Positions 15,101 to 18,057 of a stretch of DNA of 18,057 bases are shown piece after piece. The stretch's first letter is position 1. Each line of letters starts with the position of its first letter. A program made the position numbers and the translations under genes. The notes beneath the pieces were generated by a model that did no database searches, had not been told where the DNA came from, and saw nothing but the letters and a program-made list of their open reading frames with translations. This stretch comes from GWB2-37-7 sp049684915 (GTDB lineage Bacteria; Bacillota; Clostridia; Lutisporales; Lutisporaceae). The DNA lies in NCBI GenBank assembly GCA_049684915.1, contig JBAVGO010000126.1, positions 1 to 18,057 on the forward strand. The letters are read 5' to 3'.

Positions 15101-18057
15101 CTATTTCTCCTGTTTCAATTCTAAAACCGTTTATCTTAGCCTGATAATCTTTCCTTCCGATATATTCTATATTGCCATCAGGTAACATTCTTGCGTTATC
15201 GCCAGTTTTGTACATTTTCTTGTCAGGAATAAACGGATTGGGAATGAAGCTTTTCTCTGTAAGCTCTGCTCTATTTATATACCCTCTTGCAATACCATTA
15301 CCAGAAATATAAATTTCACCAACAACATTAACTGGTACTGGTTTTAAATGTTGATCCAACAAATATATCTGAACATTTTGAGCAGGTACTCCAATCGGTA
15401 CAGAAATTCTTAAATCCTTTTTATGGTCATACTTGTATATCATACAGCCAACTGTTGCTTCTGTAGGTCCATACTCGTTAAAAATTTCAATATTACCGTT
15501 GAAAAGCTTATATATTTCATTTGCTGTTACTACCTTTAAATCTTCACCGCCAACTATAAGCTTTTTTATATTGGATGCTTTAATACCAAATTCTCTGATA
15601 AGATGTAGGTGTGTTGGAGTTAATTTAACTATTCCAACTTTATCTTCTTCTATTATTCTTTTAATAAGAAATTCTTTATTGCCTCCACCATATACAATTA
15701 TTTTATTTCCACTAATTAATGGAGTAAATATTGAAGTAACTGTGAGGTCAAAACATAAGGATGAATATAATGGGAAATCCAACTTTTCACCATTAATATA
15801 AACCTTGTCCGCCCAGCAGATATAATTGACAAGACCTAAATGGCTTACTAACACTCCTTTTGGATTTCCAGTAGAGCCTGATGTATATATTACATATGCA
15901 ATGTCTGTAGGAGTATTATTTAGTTCTGGATTTATACCTTCACCTATATAAATTTTCTCATCATCAAGACATATTGTATCTACCCTTGGGTCAATTTCTC
16001 TCTTTAGGCTGCTTAGAGTCAGTAATATACCTGCTTCACTGTCTTCCTGCATATATCTTATTCTATCCTCTGGATACTCTGGATCTATTGGTAAATACGC
16101 TCCTCCAGCCTTAAGAACTCCCATTATCCCAATAACTGCCTCCAATGAGTGCTCTATCATTATTCCTACAATTCTATCCTTCTTTATACCTTTACTAATA
16201 AGTAGCCTTGCCAATTGATTTGACTTCTCATTTAAATGTTTGTAGGTTAAATGCTTGTCCCCACATATAACAGCGATAGCATCAGGTGTCCTTTCAACCT
16301 GTTCTTCAAACAACTGGTATATCAACTTTTCCTTGGGGTAATCTACATATGTATCATTGAATTTGAAAATTATCCTATTCTTCTCTTCTGGTGTTAATAT
16401 ATCTATTTCAGACATCTTCTTATCGGGATTTTTCAATACTTCATCTAACAATTTCTTAAAACGTACACACATAGCTTCTATTGTTTCTTTCTTAAATAGC
16501 TTGGTACAAAATTCAGTATTGAAATATATTTTATCTTCACTTTCAAATGCACTCATCATAATATCAAACTTGGATATTTTGTTATTTACATCAATTGTTC
16601 TTATTTTTATTTCTTCCAAGTCCATATTATCATTGTCTGTATTATTTAATACGAATACTACATCAAAAAGTGGGTTTCTACTAACATCTCTCTGTATGTT
16701 AAGTAACTCAACCAACCCTTCAAATTGTACATCTTGATTTTCATAAGCTTTTAAGGTTTTTTCCTTAACTTCATATAAATACTCTTTGAAGGTCTTATCC
16801 CCGCTAGGCTGACTCCTTATTGCTAAATTATTGACAAACATCCCTACAATGTTTTCCAAGTCAGCATGTCCTCTTCCTGCAATTGGCGAGCTTACTATTA
16901 TATCTTCCTGCCCTGTATATTTCATAAGAAGTGTATTAAATGCCGCAAATAACACCATATAGACTGTTGTCCTAGTATCATGTGTTAATTGAGATATCTT
17001 TAACTTTATTTCTTCTTCTACTTCAAAGCTTACATTGTCGCCTTCAAAACTCTGTATAGAGGGTCTAGCATAATCAGTTGGCAGGTTTAATACTGGTACA
17101 TCGTTCTTGAATTCTTCTTTCCAGTACTCTGTTTGTTTTTCTATGACTCCATTTTCTCTTAGTTTCTCTTGCCATGCCGAATAATCCTTATACTGTATCC
17201 TCAGTTTTGGCAATTCTATTCCCTTATATATTTTCGCAAATTCATTTATTATGATACTCATTGTAAGTCCGTCAGATATGATATGATGCATATCATATAG
17301 TAATATATGCTTGTCTTCTTTTGTCTTTATCAACACTACCCTAAGTAAAGGTGCTTTACTTAAATCAAACGGTTTTATAAACTCTTTTAGTTTTTTTACC
17401 GCTTTTTCTTCCTCTTCCTCCAGATATTCTATATGCAAATCTACCTTTTCATGAATCCTTTGCACAGGCTCTCCACCTATCGTTTCAAAGGATGTCCTTA
17501 GTGCCTCATGACGTTCTATTAGTTTTAAAAATGCAGCCTCAAATAATCCTTTATCAAGCTTTCCTTCTATTAGTAATGGCAAGGGCATGTTGTATGTTAG
17601 TCCTTCACTATCAAGTTGGTTTAGTATATACATTCTTTTTTGTGCTGCAGATACAGAATAATATTCCTTCTTTTCAACAAGTTCTATGGATGTATATATG
17701 CCTCCATCGGCTTCCCTTATAAATTCTGCCATATCCCTTATTGTGGGCTTTGAAAACACCTCTCTTAGCGGTATTTCTACATTTAATTCCTTATGTATCC
17801 TTGATACTAGAATTGTAGCTTTTAAGGAATGTCCACCTAGGTCAAAGAAGTTATCTCTTATGCCTATCTTATTTATCTTTAATATTTCCTGCCAGATAGT
17901 TACTAGCTTTTCTTCTATTGCATTAGTTGGTGCTTCATAGGTTATGCCGCTTGCCATACTTCCGTCTGGTTCTGGCAGTGCTTTCCTATCTATCTTGCCA
18001 TTGACTGTTAGTGGCAGCTTCTCCAGCTGTACAAAGTAGGAAGGTATCATATAGTCT
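12144..18057 (-). CDS. NRPS-alpha, 3' part (...A-PCP-C-A[PP-loop]-PCP-E)
   Basis: The 5' end lies beyond the window. Residues are numbered from the Met at 18050, which is only an internal codon. Visible domains are: the end of an A domain (1-28, A10 NGKIDRKAL); a PCP with Ser75 in LGGHSL; a C domain (about 130-555) with HHIISDG at 255-261; an A domain (about 575-1005 and 1350-1403) with YTSGSTGNPKG and NEYGPTE; an inserted PP-loop ATPase (about 1006-1349); a PCP with Ser1452 in MGGDSI; an E domain (about 1500-1935) with HHLIVDGISW at 1629, EGHGREE and FNYLGQF; and a C-terminal helix like a COM donor. The GrsA-aligned pocket D768, L769, T772, K809, I832, G834, E859, V867, G868, K1396 gives D-L-T-K-I-G-E-V-G-K, close to known asparagine codes. 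The module should therefore load L-Asn, possibly modify it, and epimerize it. LGGHS before the C domain argues for an L donor. The reading frame is continuous throughout. Expression is probably from a promoter upstream of the window. Confidence 0.97.
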   Translation of the reverse strand, partial: DYMIPSYFVQLEKLPLTVNGKIDRKALPEPDGSMASGITYEAPTNAIEEKLVTIWQEILKINKIGIRDNFFDLGGHSLKATILVSRIHKELNVEIPLREVFSKPTIRDMAEFIREADGGIYTSIELVEKKEYYSVSAAQKRMYILNQLDSEGLTYNMPLPLLIEGKLDKGLFEAAFLKLIERHEALRTSFETIGGEPVQRIHEKVDLHIEYLEEEEEKAVKKLKEFIKPFDLSKAPLLRVVLIKTKEDKHILLYDMHHIISDGLTMSIIINEFAKIYKGIELPKLRIQYKDYSAWQEKLRENGVIEKQTEYWKEEFKNDVPVLNLPTDYARPSIQSFEGDNVSFEVEEEIKLKISQLTHDTRTTVYMVLFAAFNTLLMKYTGQEDIIVSSPIAGRGHADLENIVGMFVNNLAIRSQPSGDKTFKEYLYEVKEKTLKAYENQDVQFEGLVELLNIQRDVSRNPLFDVVFVLNNTDNDNMDLEEIKIRTIDVNNKISKFDIMMSAFESEDKIYFNTEFCTKLFKKETIEAMCVRFKKLLDEVLKNPDKKMSEIDILTPEEKNRIIFKFNDTYVDYPKEKLIYQLFEEQVERTPDAIAVICGDKHLTYKHLNEKSNQLARLLISKGIKKDRIVGIMIEHSLEAVIGIMGVLKAGGAYLPIDPEYPEDRIRYMQEDSEAGILLTLSSLKREIDPRVDTICLDDEKIYIGEGINPELNNTPTDIAYVIYTSGSTGNPKGVLVSHLGLVNYICWADKVYINGEKLDFPLYSSLCFDLTVTSIFTPLISGNKIIVYGGGNKEFLIKRIIEEDKVGIVKLTPTHLHLIREFGIKASNIKKLIVGGEDLKVVTANEIYKLFNGNIEIFNEYGPTEATVGCMIYKYDHKKDLRISVPIGVPAQNVQIYLLDQHLKPVPVNVVGEIYISGNGIARGYINRAELTEKSFIPNPFIPDKKMYKTGDNARMLPDGNIEYIGRKDYQAKINGFRIETGEIEAQILKLEAVSDVVVDIRENKKDHNMNEIIYCSKCGLPSNYPNTTYDKDMVCNMCRDYYEYKEKADSYFKTMIELEEMFGMHKANNKADYDCMVLFSGGKDSSYVLYKLVDMGFKVLALTLDNGYISETALENIDNIIKELKIDNVIIRPENMKEIFCESLMAESNVCNGCFKTLLALSTKMAYEKGIKYVVTGLSRGQIYEMRLTSLFISKVFDPQEVDKAVLEARKVYHGMDDYISRLLDVELLKDETVFDEVEFIDFYRYSDAKKTEIFDFLKSRSSIWSRPSDTGFCSSNCRINDVGIYVHCKEQGYHNYALPTCWEVRTNHLTLEAGKEELSGDVNIEQVKTILNEIGYSESGIRNIDFSKYLAAYYVADKSLTVSELRSHLRKELPDYMVPLYFVQMEKLPLTPNGKLDRKALPEPHGSVSSEAAYEAPTNEIEEILVKIWQEVLGVKQVGIKDNFFAMGGDSIKVIQASTRLLKYGMAIEHKDIFKYQTISVLAPFVKKNHREVYQGIIEGEVILTPIQRWYFENYRTNNNHFNHTVMLFRRDGFNEAILHKVLERLLEHHDALRMVFREEDGEIIQYNMGISENKIRVVEIADAEDYIKQIQVETEKTQQSIDLQKGPLFKAVLFKTSQGDHLQVVIHHLIVDGISWRILLEDLVSAYAQVEKNEEIELPDKTDAYKLWAEKIYEYSNSNKMLREIEYWKQIDTAPVKLLPKDYDYDNICHDEDESIEITFTQEETNSLLVSVNKAYNTEINDILLTALGMAISDWTNESSVAVWLEGHGREEIIKEVDIKRTVGWFTSIYPFVLDMSKKEALGYQIKTVKEGLRKIPEKGVGYSIIKYMTDKTVVGENVLRLTPQIIFNYLGQFDTDMYTDSFKQSEISPGTAIGKDNERLYAIDISGMIANGKLSMSFGYSRKEYKRFTIQKISDNYKSCLQRIINVCTELKESEVTPSDLGSKTLSLEGLDKINALLKNKLKLK
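12147..12233 (-). other. COM-donor-like C-terminal tail of NRPS-alpha
   Basis: After the E domain, the last 30 or so residues (TPSDLGSKTLSLEGLDKINA, then LLKNKLKLK) follow the pattern of the TycA-type donor tail: a TPSD linker followed by one amphipathic helix. Such tails dock on the N-terminus of the next synthetase. NRPS-beta (start at 5380) carries the matching kind of N-terminus. Identification is by resemblance only. Confidence 0.6.
14004..15035 (-). other. PP-loop (AANH-type) ATPase domain inserted in the A domain
   Basis: About 344 in-frame residues (1006-1349 of NRPS-alpha) interrupt the A domain after A8 (NGFRIETGEIEAQIL...VVVDIREN) and before the lobe that resumes at LAAYYVADKSLTVSELR. 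The insert looks like a whole enzyme: it begins MNEIIYCSKCGLP, has two CxxC pairs (Cys1015/1018, 1035/1038) like a zinc ribbon, then the PP-loop SGGKDSS at 1080-1086 (bases 14796-14813 for SGGKDS). Further on come CNGC at 1151-1154, VTGLSRGQ at 1175-1182, and a Cys-rich C-terminal half with FCSSNC at 1273-1278 plus Cys1289 and Cys1302. Overall it resembles N-acetyl sugar amidotransferases (WbpG/PseA-like) and tRNA thiolases such as TtcA. These adenylate a carbonyl oxygen and replace it with nitrogen or sulfur. No glutaminase or cysteine desulfurase is encoded nearby. No SD precedes the internal Met, so it is translated as part of the synthetase. Confidence 0.88.

Overview
The window is one block of a nonribosomal peptide (NRPS) biosynthetic operon. 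Every gene I can support lies on the minus strand, so transcription runs from high to low coordinates. AT-rich sequence, Shine-Dalgarno (SD) driven starts and the enzyme types (cobalamin radical SAM, U32-like Fe-S protein) suggest an anaerobic member of the Clostridia. That assignment is inference; no housekeeping marker is present. Both ends of the window cut through large NRPS genes, and no gap between genes exceeds about 90 bases.

In transcription order: (1) 18057-12144, the 3' part of a large NRPS ('NRPS-alpha'): end of an A domain, PCP, C, A, PCP, E, and a COM-donor-like tail. Its complete A domain is interrupted between core motifs A8 and A9 by about 345 residues of a Cys-rich PP-loop ATPase (AANH superfamily). 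(2) 12090-11824, a free-standing carrier protein. (3) 11808-11092, a type II thioesterase. (4) 11057-9288, a B12-binding radical SAM enzyme. (5) 9223-6689, a stand-alone module of half a C domain, A and PCP. (6) 6627-5467, a U32-peptidase-like Fe-S protein with an extra C-terminal Cys cluster. (7) 5380-1, the 5' part of a second NRPS ('NRPS-beta'): C-A-PCP-E-C, leaving the window inside its second C domain.

Reading of the pathway: the COM-donor tail of NRPS-alpha and the acceptor-like N-terminus of NRPS-beta suggest that the growing chain passes from alpha to beta even though five genes lie between them. The interrupted A domain reads as asparagine-specific (code D-L-T-K-I-G-E-V-G) and its module ends in E, so the product should contain a D-configured, possibly modified Asn-type residue, followed by another D residue from the first module of beta. 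The stand-alone A-PCP and the discrete carrier protein look like off-line loading points where the radical SAM and U32-like enzymes could modify a tethered building block. Type II TE would clear mis-primed carriers.

The main candidate for new biology is the A domain carrying an embedded PP-loop ATPase. By analogy with tRNA thiolases and the AANH protein of closthioamide biosynthesis, it could replace a carbonyl oxygen with sulfur (thioamide) or nitrogen during assembly. Together with a cobalamin radical SAM enzyme and a U32-family protein (relatives perform O2-independent hydroxylation), this resembles a tailoring set that works without oxygen.
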